From JBKPDV01 sp046728075 (GTDB lineage Bacteria; Acidobacteriota; Thermoanaerobaculia; UBA5066; Gp7-AA6), in NCBI GenBank assembly GCA_046728075.1, contig JBKPDV010000097.1, positions 1-16,304 of the forward strand: a DNA stretch of 16,304 nt, read 5' to 3'. How positions within the stretch are numbered: the first letter of the stretch is position 1; each line of letters opens with the position of its first letter. Below are positions 7,217 to 14,576 of this stretch, piece after piece. The notes beneath the pieces were generated by a model. The model was not told the DNA's origin. It ran no database searches and saw only the letters and a list, made by a program, of their open reading frames with translations. The translations under genes were made by a program, and so were the position numbers.

Positions 7217-9507
7217 ATCGCCCCGCCTGGGGGCAATTCGCCGGCGCCGTCCTCTTCTTCCTCGCGGCGACGATCCTCTTCACCTGGCCGGCCGCAGCCC
7301 ATCTATCGAACAGCCTCTCGGACCCATGGGACGCAAGGCTGAATGCCTGGATTCTCCACTGGGATTTTCACCAGACATTTCATGATCCTGGCCACCTGTT
7401 CGACGCGAACATATTTTACCCGGCGCGATACGCGCTCGCGTTCTCCGAGAACCTCCTCGGGGCCTCGCTCTTTGGTTTTCCCCTCTATGCAGCCGGTCTC
7501 TCGACTCTGACCGTCTATAACGTTCTCTTTCTTCTCGGCATCTTTCTTTCCGCGCTCGCGGCCTGGGCCCTGGCGCGGGAGTGGACGGGAGACCCCCGAG
7601 CGTCGCTGCTCGCCGGCGTGGTGTATGCGTTTCTTCCCTGGCGGATCGCGCAGATTCCGCACATCCAGTTCCAATGGGGAGCGTTTCTCGCGCTGTTGCT
7701 GCTGTTTCTGTTGCGTTACCTCGATTCCGGCCGGCCGCGCGACCTCGCATTGTTTGGTTTGTTCTTTGCCTGGAATGCCGCGACGAACGTTCACTACGGG
7801 CTCTTCTCGGTCGTTCTGGTGGCGATCGTGCTCGCCTTCGAGGGCATTGCCCGCCGGCATGAGGAAATCCCTCGACGAATCCGCAGGAGCCTGGCCGCCG
7901 CCGCGCTCGCGATGCTTGTCGTGGCTCCGCTCTCTATTCCCTACGCTCGCGCTTCCCGCCTGTACGGCATGCGGCGCGGCGACGAGGAGATCGAAGCCTT
8001 CTCCGCGAAACCCTCGGATTTTGCCGCGGCGGGTCCGCAGAACCGCCTGTACGGTTCTCTGGCGGGACAGGCTGGACGGGATGAGGGAAATTTCTTCCCC
8101 GGCGTCCTCGTCCCGATGCTGGCGGCTCTCGGGGTCGTAACGCGGCGAGATCGCTCAGCGCCTCCGAGTCTCCTGGCAGAACCATCCCCTGGATCAACCT
8201 CTCGGACCTGGGCGCTGGATCTGCTGGTGCTCGCCCTGCTCGTGATCTGGATTCTCGCGGCCTTCTTCTCCTTGAATCGCCTCGGCCCCGTGAAGCTGCG
8301 CGATCCGGGACGGATCCTGGTGCTGGTGACGATCGCAGCCGTCGCGCGGTTGCTCGTCCGGCTCCCGGCAGGGGCGCCCGGCGCGAACTTGCGCGAGCTC
8401 CTGCGGCGGCCAGGGGTCGGACGGGGCGTACTTCTCGTTCTCATCGGAGTGGCCGGAGCCGTTCTCGCTCTGGGGGTGCACACGCCTTACTATCGCTTTC
8501 TTCTTCAGTCCTTTGGCCCGCCGTTTCGCGCCATTCGCGTACCGGCGCGCGCAATCGTTCTCTTGCATCTGGCCCTGGCGATCCTCGCGGCCGTCGGGCT
8601 CTCGCGCCTGGCGCATCGGCGGCGATGGATCATTGGAGCCGCGATTCTGGTCGTCGCGATCGAGTATCGGGCCTTTCCTTTGCGGCTTTATCCCGTCCCG
8701 GCCGAGCCGGCGCCGGTCTATCGCTGGCTGTCGCGTGTCGAGCTTTCGGGCGCCATCGTCGAGTGGCCGTTCGCTTCGACCTCCGAGGTCGAGTATCAGT
8801 TCCGTTCCACGGCTCACTGGAAGCCCCTTCTCAATGGTTACTCGGGCTTCAGCCCGCCCGCCTACTGGGAGATGGCGAAAATGTTCGAGGCCCCGATCGT
8901 TTCTCCGGGAGTCTGGAGCGCGATGGAGGCGAGCAGCGGACGTCTCCTCATCTTTCATCCGCAGGCGGTTCGACCAGAAGAACGGCTCCGCTATCGGCGC
9001 CTCGTGCGCGAAGGGCTGCTCGAGGGGAGGATCTCGCCGATCACCTCCTTTGCCAACGAAGGGACGAACGACCTCGTCTTCCGAATCGAAGGCGGCCGCG
9101 CATCGGATCTTCGCCTTCCCGCCGAGACGGGAGAAGCGGCGGGGATCCAGGCGCGGCGCGCATTCGCAGTTTTGGATTCGGAGTGGAGCCGACCATTCGG
9201 CTATCTCGATCGGCCCACGGAGAACGAGACGGTCCTCGCCGGCAGCTGGGGCTTCGGCTGGGCCCTTCAGGACTCCGGCATCGAGAAGGTGCTCGTTTCT
9301 TTCGACGCGGGAACCGCCGTGCCGGCCACGACCGGCATCGCTCACCCGGGCGTGCCGGGTGTGTATCCCGGTTATCCCGACGTCGAAAGAGCGGGGTTTG
9401 CTTTTCGAATCCCGGTGCTCGCCGCGGGAGCTCACACCCTGAGGGTGACCCTTGTGGACCGAAGCGGTGGGAGGACGCAGCTCGTCCGGCAAATCGTTTC
9501 GCGCTGA
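7213..9507 (+). CDS. GT-C-like polytopic membrane protein A with C-terminal beta-type domain
   Basis: This 764-residue integral membrane protein is probably a glycosyltransferase-like enzyme of GT-C type acting at the outer face of the inner membrane on a lipid-linked sugar. After the first helix comes an acidic loop, SDPWDARLNAWILHWDFHQ (about 36-54), with the Asp residues expected of a GT-C first loop. About ten to twelve further hydrophobic segments extend to about residue 490. A soluble region (about 500-640) contains FRSTAHWKPLLNGYSGFSP (530-548). A separate C-terminal domain (about 663-764) has the pattern GYLDRP...GWALQDSGIEKVLVSFD...YPDVERAGFAF...GAHTLRVTLVDRSGG. The GTG start overlaps the small-protein stop and has no own ribosome binding site. 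It is a clear paralogue of the protein encoded at 10757-13045, matching nearly in register. Transferase activity is not proven. Confidence 0.8.
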   Translation: MNRPAWGQFAGAVLFFLAATILFTWPAAAHLSNSLSDPWDARLNAWILHWDFHQTFHDPGHLFDANIFYPARYALAFSENLLGASLFGFPLYAAGLSTLTVYNVLFLLGIFLSALAAWALAREWTGDPRASLLAGVVYAFLPWRIAQIPHIQFQWGAFLALLLLFLLRYLDSGRPRDLALFGLFFAWNAATNVHYGLFSVVLVAIVLAFEGIARRHEEIPRRIRRSLAAAALAMLVVAPLSIPYARASRLYGMRRGDEEIEAFSAKPSDFAAAGPQNRLYGSLAGQAGRDEGNFFPGVLVPMLAALGVVTRRDRSAPPSLLAEPSPGSTSRTWALDLLVLALLVIWILAAFFSLNRLGPVKLRDPGRILVLVTIAAVARLLVRLPAGAPGANLRELLRRPGVGRGVLLVLIGVAGAVLALGVHTPYYRFLLQSFGPPFRAIRVPARAIVLLHLALAILAAVGLSRLAHRRRWIIGAAILVVAIEYRAFPLRLYPVPAEPAPVYRWLSRVELSGAIVEWPFASTSEVEYQFRSTAHWKPLLNGYSGFSPPAYWEMAKMFEAPIVSPGVWSAMEASSGRLLIFHPQAVRPEERLRYRRLVREGLLEGRISPITSFANEGTNDLVFRIEGGRASDLRLPAETGEAAGIQARRAFAVLDSEWSRPFGYLDRPTENETVLAGSWGFGWALQDSGIEKVLVSFDAGTAVPATTGIAHPGVPGVYPGYPDVERAGFAFRIPVLAAGAHTLRVTLVDRSGGRTQLVRQIVSR

Positions 9508-9524
9508 CCCGGACCGGGCCCGGA

Positions 9525-9530
9525 TAGACT
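9525..9530 (+). promoter_or_regulatory. Candidate -10 box just before the methyltransferase start
   Basis: TAGACT lies 13 bp before the ATG at 9544, the same hexamer found 10 bp before the ATG at 6950. No Shine-Dalgarno is present between it and the ATG, and no convincing -35 is seen. It could give a near-leaderless internal transcript, or be coincidence. Confidence 0.25.
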
Positions 9531-9543
9531 CGAACCCTCCGCC

Positions 9544-10629
9544 ATGACAGGAAGGCTGCGACACTTTTTGAAGGGACCGCTCTCCTGGCGCCGGATGCGG
9601 CACGACTGGGACGAGCGGGCGCGCGAGAACGCGCAACACTTCATCGCCTGCGGCCACTCGGAGACGGATACCGCGTTCTGGGATTCGGGGAGGCGGGACC
9701 TGGAGCTCTCCGTTCTTCACGACGTGGAGCTCGAGCCGACGGCGCGCGCTCTGGAGATCGGCTGCGGAGTCGGCCGGCTGCTGCGTCCGCTCTCGGAGCG
9801 GATCGAGAAAGTTTACGGCGTCGACATCTCGAGCGAGATGATCGAGCGGGCCCGCCGCGCTCTGGCCGATCGCCCCAACATCGAGCTCTTCGCGACGCGC
9901 GGCCGGCTCGACTTCATTCCCGACGCATCGCTCGATTTCGTTTACTCGTTCATCGTCTTTCAGCACATCCCGACCAAGAAGGCGGTCTCCCGCTACATCC
10001 GCGAGGCCGGCCGGGTCCTTGCGGATGGCGGGGTCTTTCGCTTCCAGGTGGATGGACGGCCCCGCTCCAGGCGCGAGAAGGCCGATACATGGCTCGGCGT
10101 CTGGTATGAGCCGAGCGAGCTGACACGGGAGCTCCAGCGGGCGGGGTTCGAGACGGTCGGTCTGTGGGGAGAGCACACGCACTATCTCTGGGCGACGGCC
10201 CGCCGCCGCGGCGGAAAGCCCGGGCGCGGGTCGGCGGCGGTCCGGACTCGCCCGCGGGAATGGAACCGTCCTGCCCTCGAGGCCTTTCTTTCCCGACTGG
10301 GAAGCGATGTCGGGGTCGAAGCCGCAGCGGTTCTCGCCGGACAGCGGTCCCTTCGGGAGGCCGCGGCGCCGCTCCTCTCTCGCTACGGACAAGAGTCGGC
10401 CGAGGCTTTCGTGAGCCGCGCCTACGAGGTCCTGCTCGGACGCGAGGCCGACCCGGGCGGTCTCGCCTTCTACGCGAAGGAGATCGCAGGCGGGATTCCC
10501 GCCTCCAATACAGTTGACTGCCTCGTGTCCTCCGCAGAGCTCGAAGAAAAGCTACGGCCGGAAGTAACACCCGACCGTCTCTCCCCGGCAACGCAGAACC
10601 CTCTCCACAGAGGGGAGAGGGAAGGGTGA
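9544..10629 (+). CDS. SAM-dependent methyltransferase fused to a DUF4214 domain
   Basis: This 361-residue soluble protein has two modules. Residues about 60-220 form a class I SAM-dependent methyltransferase: motif I LEIGCGVGRLL (70-80), motif II VYGVDISSEMIERAR (90-104), the acidic/hydrophobic motif SLDFVYSFIVFQHIP (129-143) and post-motif GRVLADGGVFRFQV (156-169). Residues about 285-336 match DUF4214 (AFVSRAYEVLLGREADPGGLAFYAKEI...SSAELEEKL), a short helical module common in bacterial surface-glycan and S-layer-associated proteins. Residues about 352-361 (NPLHRGEREG) and the TGA stop are encoded by REP-like element F, so they are probably not functional. The gene sits 36 bp after membrane protein A and before its paralogue. 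A role in methylating a glycan or lipid-linked sugar, or capping a chain, fits the context but is inference. Confidence 0.85.
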   Translation: MTGRLRHFLKGPLSWRRMRHDWDERARENAQHFIACGHSETDTAFWDSGRRDLELSVLHDVELEPTARALEIGCGVGRLLRPLSERIEKVYGVDISSEMIERARRALADRPNIELFATRGRLDFIPDASLDFVYSFIVFQHIPTKKAVSRYIREAGRVLADGGVFRFQVDGRPRSRREKADTWLGVWYEPSELTRELQRAGFETVGLWGEHTHYLWATARRRGGKPGRGSAAVRTRPREWNRPALEAFLSRLGSDVGVEAAAVLAGQRSLREAAAPLLSRYGQESAEAFVSRAYEVLLGREADPGGLAFYAKEIAGGIPASNTVDCLVSSAELEEKLRPEVTPDRLSPATQNPLHRGEREG

Positions 10630-10735
10630 GCGGTTTGAGATTGTCGCTCTGACGAAGTTGTCTCGTCGTAGAGAACCCCAAAAGGACGCCCCTCACCCCG
10701 ACCCTCTTCCGCCGGGAGAGGGGGCAGAAGGATCC
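10599..10735. repeat. REP-like palindrome pair in inverted orientation (element F)
   Basis: The first copy (10599-10633) has stem CCCTCTCC/GGAGAGGG with a 7-nt loop and continues GAAGGGTGAGCGG. The second (about 10688-10735) is CGCCCCTCACCCCGACCCTC followed by a CCCTCTTCC/GGGAGAGGG stem, in opposite orientation. The intervening core (about 10634-10688) is AT-richer and holds GACGA-AGTTGTC-TCGTC. The second copy, read in frame, gives the familiar repeat-derived peptide PHPDPLPPGEG. The element supplies the methyltransferase stop and would falsely extend membrane protein B if an upstream TTG were chosen. Confidence 0.85.
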
Positions 10736-10756
10736 GTGACGGGACGTGGTGTGCGG

Positions 10757-13045
10757 ATGCGCGAGTTCTTCTTCGCCGCCCTCTTTTTCCTGGCGGCCGC
10801 CGTCATCTTCACCTGGCCGATCGCGCCGCGCACCTCGACAGGTCTTGCGGACCTCTGGGACGCGAAGTTGAACGCCTGGATCCTGCACTGGGACTTCCAC
10901 CAGATCTTTCGGGACCCGCTGTATCTCTTCGACGCGAACATTTTCTTTCCCTCGCGTTACGCGCTCGCGTTTTCAGAGAACCTTCTCGGTGCGGCGTTCT
11001 TCGGCTTCCCGCTCTACGCGATGGGTTTCTCGACACTCACCGTCTACAACATCGTCTTTCTGCTCGGGATGTTCCTGTCCGGCATGGCGGCATGGGCCCT
11101 TGCCCGAGAAATGACGGGCGATCCGCTGGCCTCGGTTGTTGCCGGTCTCGTCTACGCCTTCTGTCCCTGGCGCATCGCGCAGATCCCGCACATCCAGTTC
11201 CAGTGGGGCGCGTTTCTGGCCCTTTCGCTTCTCTTCCTGCTCCGGTATCTGGACACCGGCCGTCGGCGGGACGTAATCCTCTTCGGGGTCTGCTTCGCGT
11301 GGAACGCTCTCTGCAACGTCCACTACGCGCTCTTTTCGGGATTCCTGATCGCGGCGACGCTCCTTTATCAGGCGTTCGTCACGCCGTGGAGCTCTTTCCG
11401 TTCGCGGATTCCCGGCACCGCCGCTGCTCTCTTTCTCGCGGCGCTCGCCGTGGTTCCTGTCCTCCTGCCGTACGGGCTTGCTTCGAGGCTCTACGGCATG
11501 CAGCGAGGCCTCGAGGAGATCCACGTTTTCTCCGGAGTCTGGACGGATTTTCTGACGGCCGGCGGCCAGAACAAGCTGTACGCGCCGCTGACGCAGAAGT
11601 GGGCGAAGCCGGAGGGGGAGCTTTTCCCCGGCCTTGTTCCGTTTGTTCTCGCCGGATTCGCCCTCTCGCGGAGAAGCTCCGGAACGCCATCACTCGCCAG
11701 GCCGCCCGCTTCGACGAGGCGACGGCGGCTCGCCCGGATCTTGGATGTGGTTCTGCTGGCAGCGGCGGTCCTCTGGATCGCGTCGATCGCGGGCGTGCAC
11801 GAGCTCGGGCCGCTGAAGCTCCATGAGCCGTCGCGGATCGCAGTTCTGGCGACCGTGGTCCTGGCCGCGCGGCTGGCGGCCGCATTTCCGGTTCGATCCC
11901 GCTTCGCGAACCTCGGCGACTTTCTCCAGAGACTTCCTTTCGGGGCGCGGGCGGGTCTGTTTGTGGTGATCGCGATTCTCGGAGTCGTCGTGGCGCTGGG
12001 CACCCATACGCCTTTCTACCGTTTCCTCGTGGAGTCCCTCGGGCCGATCTTCCGGGTGATCCGCGCGCCATCCCGAGGAGTCGTTCTCTTCGACATCGGC
12101 CTCGGCGTTCTGGCCGCGTGGGGTCTCGCGGAGCTCATGCGGTCACGCCGGCGGAATGCGCGGATCGCGCTGGCGGGGGCGGCGGTCCTCCTGATCGGGC
12201 TCGAGTACCGCGCCTTTCCCGTGGGCGTGACCCGCATCGATTCCACCCCCGCTCTCGCGTACAGGTGGCTCGCGAGCGCCTCTTTCCCCGGGGGCCTCGT
12301 GGAATTGCCGCTCGGCACCTGGTACGACCAGGAGCACGAGTTCCGATCGACAGCCCATTGGAAGCCGATCTTGAACGGAGCTTCCGGCTTTTCTCCGCAC
12401 TCCTATCAGGAGCTTGCGGGGGCTCTGGAAAAACAGCCGATCTCAGACGAAATCTGGGGAATGCTCGAGGAGAGAAGGGCTACGCTTCTTCTCTACCATC
12501 CGGGCGTGCTGGAGGGAGAGCGGGCCACCTCCTACAGCGAGGCCGTCCGGGCCGGGATGGATCAAGGGAAGATCGAGCTGCTCCGGGCTTTTCCCCACGG
12601 AGACTCCTCCGATTTTCTCTTCCGTCTCTCCTGGGCGCCGGCGCCCGCGATCGAGTCCGCGCAGCCCGTAGAACGGAAGCGGGATCGGGCATTGCTCGAA
12701 TCGGTTCTTCGGCCGCCCTTCGGCTACATCGATCTTCCGGAAGAAGCGGAAGAGGTCGGATCGGGCGCGTCCGTGGTGGGCTGGGCGCTCGACGACTCCG
12801 GTGTGGCGCGTGTCACGGTCGCGGTGGACGATGGCCCGGCCGCGCCGGCCCTCTACGGGCTCCCGCATCCGGGCCCCGCGGAGGTTTACTTGCAGTATCC
12901 CAACGTCGAGAACGCCGGCTTCAGCTTCGCGCTGTCTGCGTTACCCTCCGGACCGCACGTTCTCACCATCACGATCGTCGCGAGGGATGGGGGCAGGACG
13001 GTGATGAAGAGGAACGTGACGGGAAAGGCAGTCGATAGTCGGTAG
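10757..13045 (+). CDS. GT-C-like polytopic membrane protein B with C-terminal beta-type domain
   Basis: This 762-residue paralogue of membrane protein A has the same order of parts. First helix: MREFFFAALFFLAAAVIFTW. Acidic loop: ADLWDAKLNAWILHWDFHQ (31-49). Many helices follow up to about residue 485, including RIAQIPHIQFQWGAFLAL, which also occurs in A. Then come a soluble region with FRSTAHWKPILNGASGFSP (529-547) and a C-terminal domain (about 656-755), GYIDLP...GWALDDSGVARVTVAVDDG...YPNVENAGFSF...GPHVLTITIV. A glycosyltransferase-like role on lipid-linked sugars is inferred. The frame opens to a TTG at 10658, but those codons translate repeat element F. GTG 10736 (AAGGA only 3 bp upstream) and GTG 10751 are alternative starts, and ATG 10757 best matches the paralogue. 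The last residues (AVDSR) and TAG stop come from heptamer element B. Confidence 0.8.
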   Translation: MREFFFAALFFLAAAVIFTWPIAPRTSTGLADLWDAKLNAWILHWDFHQIFRDPLYLFDANIFFPSRYALAFSENLLGAAFFGFPLYAMGFSTLTVYNIVFLLGMFLSGMAAWALAREMTGDPLASVVAGLVYAFCPWRIAQIPHIQFQWGAFLALSLLFLLRYLDTGRRRDVILFGVCFAWNALCNVHYALFSGFLIAATLLYQAFVTPWSSFRSRIPGTAAALFLAALAVVPVLLPYGLASRLYGMQRGLEEIHVFSGVWTDFLTAGGQNKLYAPLTQKWAKPEGELFPGLVPFVLAGFALSRRSSGTPSLARPPASTRRRRLARILDVVLLAAAVLWIASIAGVHELGPLKLHEPSRIAVLATVVLAARLAAAFPVRSRFANLGDFLQRLPFGARAGLFVVIAILGVVVALGTHTPFYRFLVESLGPIFRVIRAPSRGVVLFDIGLGVLAAWGLAELMRSRRRNARIALAGAAVLLIGLEYRAFPVGVTRIDSTPALAYRWLASASFPGGLVELPLGTWYDQEHEFRSTAHWKPILNGASGFSPHSYQELAGALEKQPISDEIWGMLEERRATLLLYHPGVLEGERATSYSEAVRAGMDQGKIELLRAFPHGDSSDFLFRLSWAPAPAIESAQPVERKRDRALLESVLRPPFGYIDLPEEAEEVGSGASVVGWALDDSGVARVTVAVDDGPAAPALYGLPHPGPAEVYLQYPNVENAGFSFALSALPSGPHVLTITIVARDGGRTVMKRNVTGKAVDSR

Positions 13046-13121
13046 TCGATAGTCGGTAGGGACTCTTGCGATCGCTTCGGCTCCCCACTACCGACTACGG
13101 ACTACTGACTACCGACTACTC
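13031..13121. repeat. Inverted tandem-heptamer element B (GTCGGTA units), between convergent genes
   Basis: The left arm is GTCGATA, GTCGGTA, GTCGATA, GTCGGTA (13031-13058). The core (about 13059-13088) contains GGACTC (13060-13065) and CGCTTCGGCTC (13073-13083). The right arm is TACCGAC, TACGGAC, TACTGAC, TACCGAC (13089-13116) and TACTCG. It uses the same heptamer as element A, including a TACTGAC third unit in the right arm. It supplies the TAG stops of both convergent neighbours: membrane protein B (13043-13045) and the minus-strand gene (13116-13118). Confidence 0.88.
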
Positions 13122-14576
13122 GTCTTCCAACTCCCACAACCCGACTTCCCGCAGCTGCCCGATCTTTCGCCAGCGACCCGGGGCGTGCTGCGGGAGCTGA
13201 TCCCACTCGAAGGGGTAAAGAAGCGCGAACCACCGGGTCCCGCGGCCCTTCGTCCGGGCGCGGAGCTCTGTCAGTTTTTCCGGCGTGAGCCAATCCCAGC
13301 GCGCGTAGGACAGGTCGGTGTAGTTTTCGAGGGCGCCGCTCGCGGCCATGGAGAGCACGACCCCGCCTGGCGGGACCGTCCGCGCGGCCCAGGCACAGAT
13401 TTGGGGGTAGGTCGATTCGGATTCCGCGATGTGGAGAATCCCGACCGATCGGAGCGTTCGGATTTCCGTGAAGAGCACCGCTCCGAAAAGAAGGGCCGCA
13501 ATGACGAACCGCAGAAGCCTGGGAAGCTTGGTAGAGAGGTCTTGCGCCGCGAGAAGCGCTCCTAGGAAGAGAGCCGGCGCCGCGGGCAGAAGAAATCGCA
13601 CGAACCAGAACGAGTCGTAGGGCTCATAGAGACAGTAGAAGAGAAGAAACGCGCCGAACCAGGAGAGCAGAAGACCTCGATCCCGCCAGCGGACTTTGCG
13701 ATCGAAGGCGAGACCGAACCAGGCCAGAGGAATCAACGGGGTCATGGACCGGAAGATCCAGCCTCCGTAATGGCGCAGGCGCGGCGGAAAATTAACCAGA
13801 GCGATGGCTTCCAAGAGGCCGCTCTGCCGGTAGCCCGACTGGAGCGCACTCCCGTAGCAATGCTTGTTGAAGAGGGCGAGGAGGGCCGCGAAGGGCGCGC
13901 CGCCGAGGAGGAACAGAGCGAGAGCGGCCGGAGCGATCGGCAGGGCGAACGCGAGAGGAATCGCCAGCAGGAGATTCGTCGGCCGCACGAGCACCGCGAT
14001 CCCGAGGGCCGCCCCGGCGGGGAGAGCCCACAGGGTCCGCCGCCGGGCCTTGACCGCGCAGAGCGCCGACGCCAGGCACCACAGCGTTGCGGTCGCGTCG
14101 CTCATCGGCTGGATCGCCTGCCCAATCCCGACGGGCCACGCGGCGAAGAGGACCGTTCCAGCCGCGGCCCAGCTCCGAGGAACCGATAGTTCCAGCGCGA
14201 GCAGGAAGAAGAGTGGCAGACACGCTACCGCGGCCAGCGGCGAGACGAGGAAGGGTCCGAGGTCCCATCCGAAAAGCCTCGCGGCCGCCGCCATGTGAGC
14301 GGGAAATCCGGCGGGGTAGTAAGGCGCCATCGTGCCGCGGGGTCCCGTCACGAAACCGAGCGGCGTAAAGAGTCCCACTTCCTCGTCGGGAAGGCCCAGC
14401 CGGTCGAGCGTGCGCGGCCGATCCACGAGCCTTCCTGCCACCATCCGCTTCGCGGTGTTGAGATACCCGGAGCTGTCCGAGCCGCCCACGGAAAACGAGT
14501 TGTGTCGCAGCAGGAAGATTGCGTAAGCGGCGAGAAAGATCCCGGCCAGGACCAGGCCGATCGCGCGCGATCTCAC
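13116..14576 (-). CDS. GT-C-type membrane glycosyltransferase-like protein (486 aa)
   Basis: This polytopic membrane protein has a first helix AIGLVLAGIFLAAYAIFLL followed by an outside loop GGSDSSGYLNTAKRMVAGRL (31-50). That acidic loop is typical of GT-C enzymes using polyprenyl-phosphate sugars. About ten further helices run to about residue 390, with RPTNLLLAIPLAF and YEPYDSFWFVRFLLPAAPALFLG as conserved-looking segments. A short soluble C-terminal part (about 395-486) follows. The start is GTG 14576, overlapping the TGA of the upstream gene (GTGA, 14573-14576), so the two are translationally coupled. The same frame stays open upstream to 15848, but that extension is a low-complexity Arg/Pro/Gly-rich shadow of the other gene and not protein-like. 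The TAG stop lies in repeat element B. Donor and acceptor are unknown. Confidence 0.82.
   Translation of the reverse strand: MRSRAIGLVLAGIFLAAYAIFLLRHNSFSVGGSDSSGYLNTAKRMVAGRLVDRPRTLDRLGLPDEEVGLFTPLGFVTGPRGTMAPYYPAGFPAHMAAAARLFGWDLGPFLVSPLAAVACLPLFFLLALELSVPRSWAAAGTVLFAAWPVGIGQAIQPMSDATATLWCLASALCAVKARRRTLWALPAGAALGIAVLVRPTNLLLAIPLAFALPIAPAALALFLLGGAPFAALLALFNKHCYGSALQSGYRQSGLLEAIALVNFPPRLRHYGGWIFRSMTPLIPLAWFGLAFDRKVRWRDRGLLLSWFGAFLLFYCLYEPYDSFWFVRFLLPAAPALFLGALLAAQDLSTKLPRLLRFVIAALLFGAVLFTEIRTLRSVGILHIAESESTYPQICAWAARTVPPGGVVLSMAASGALENYTDLSYARWDWLTPEKLTELRARTKGRGTRWFALLYPFEWDQLPQHAPGRWRKIGQLREVGLWELEDE

Noticed and set aside
8194..10392. Long open frame on the minus strand opposite membrane protein A and the methyltransferase
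   Set aside because: It is antisense to two genes with clear family features, and its composition (Arg, Pro, Gly, Glu) is that of a GC-rich shadow frame.
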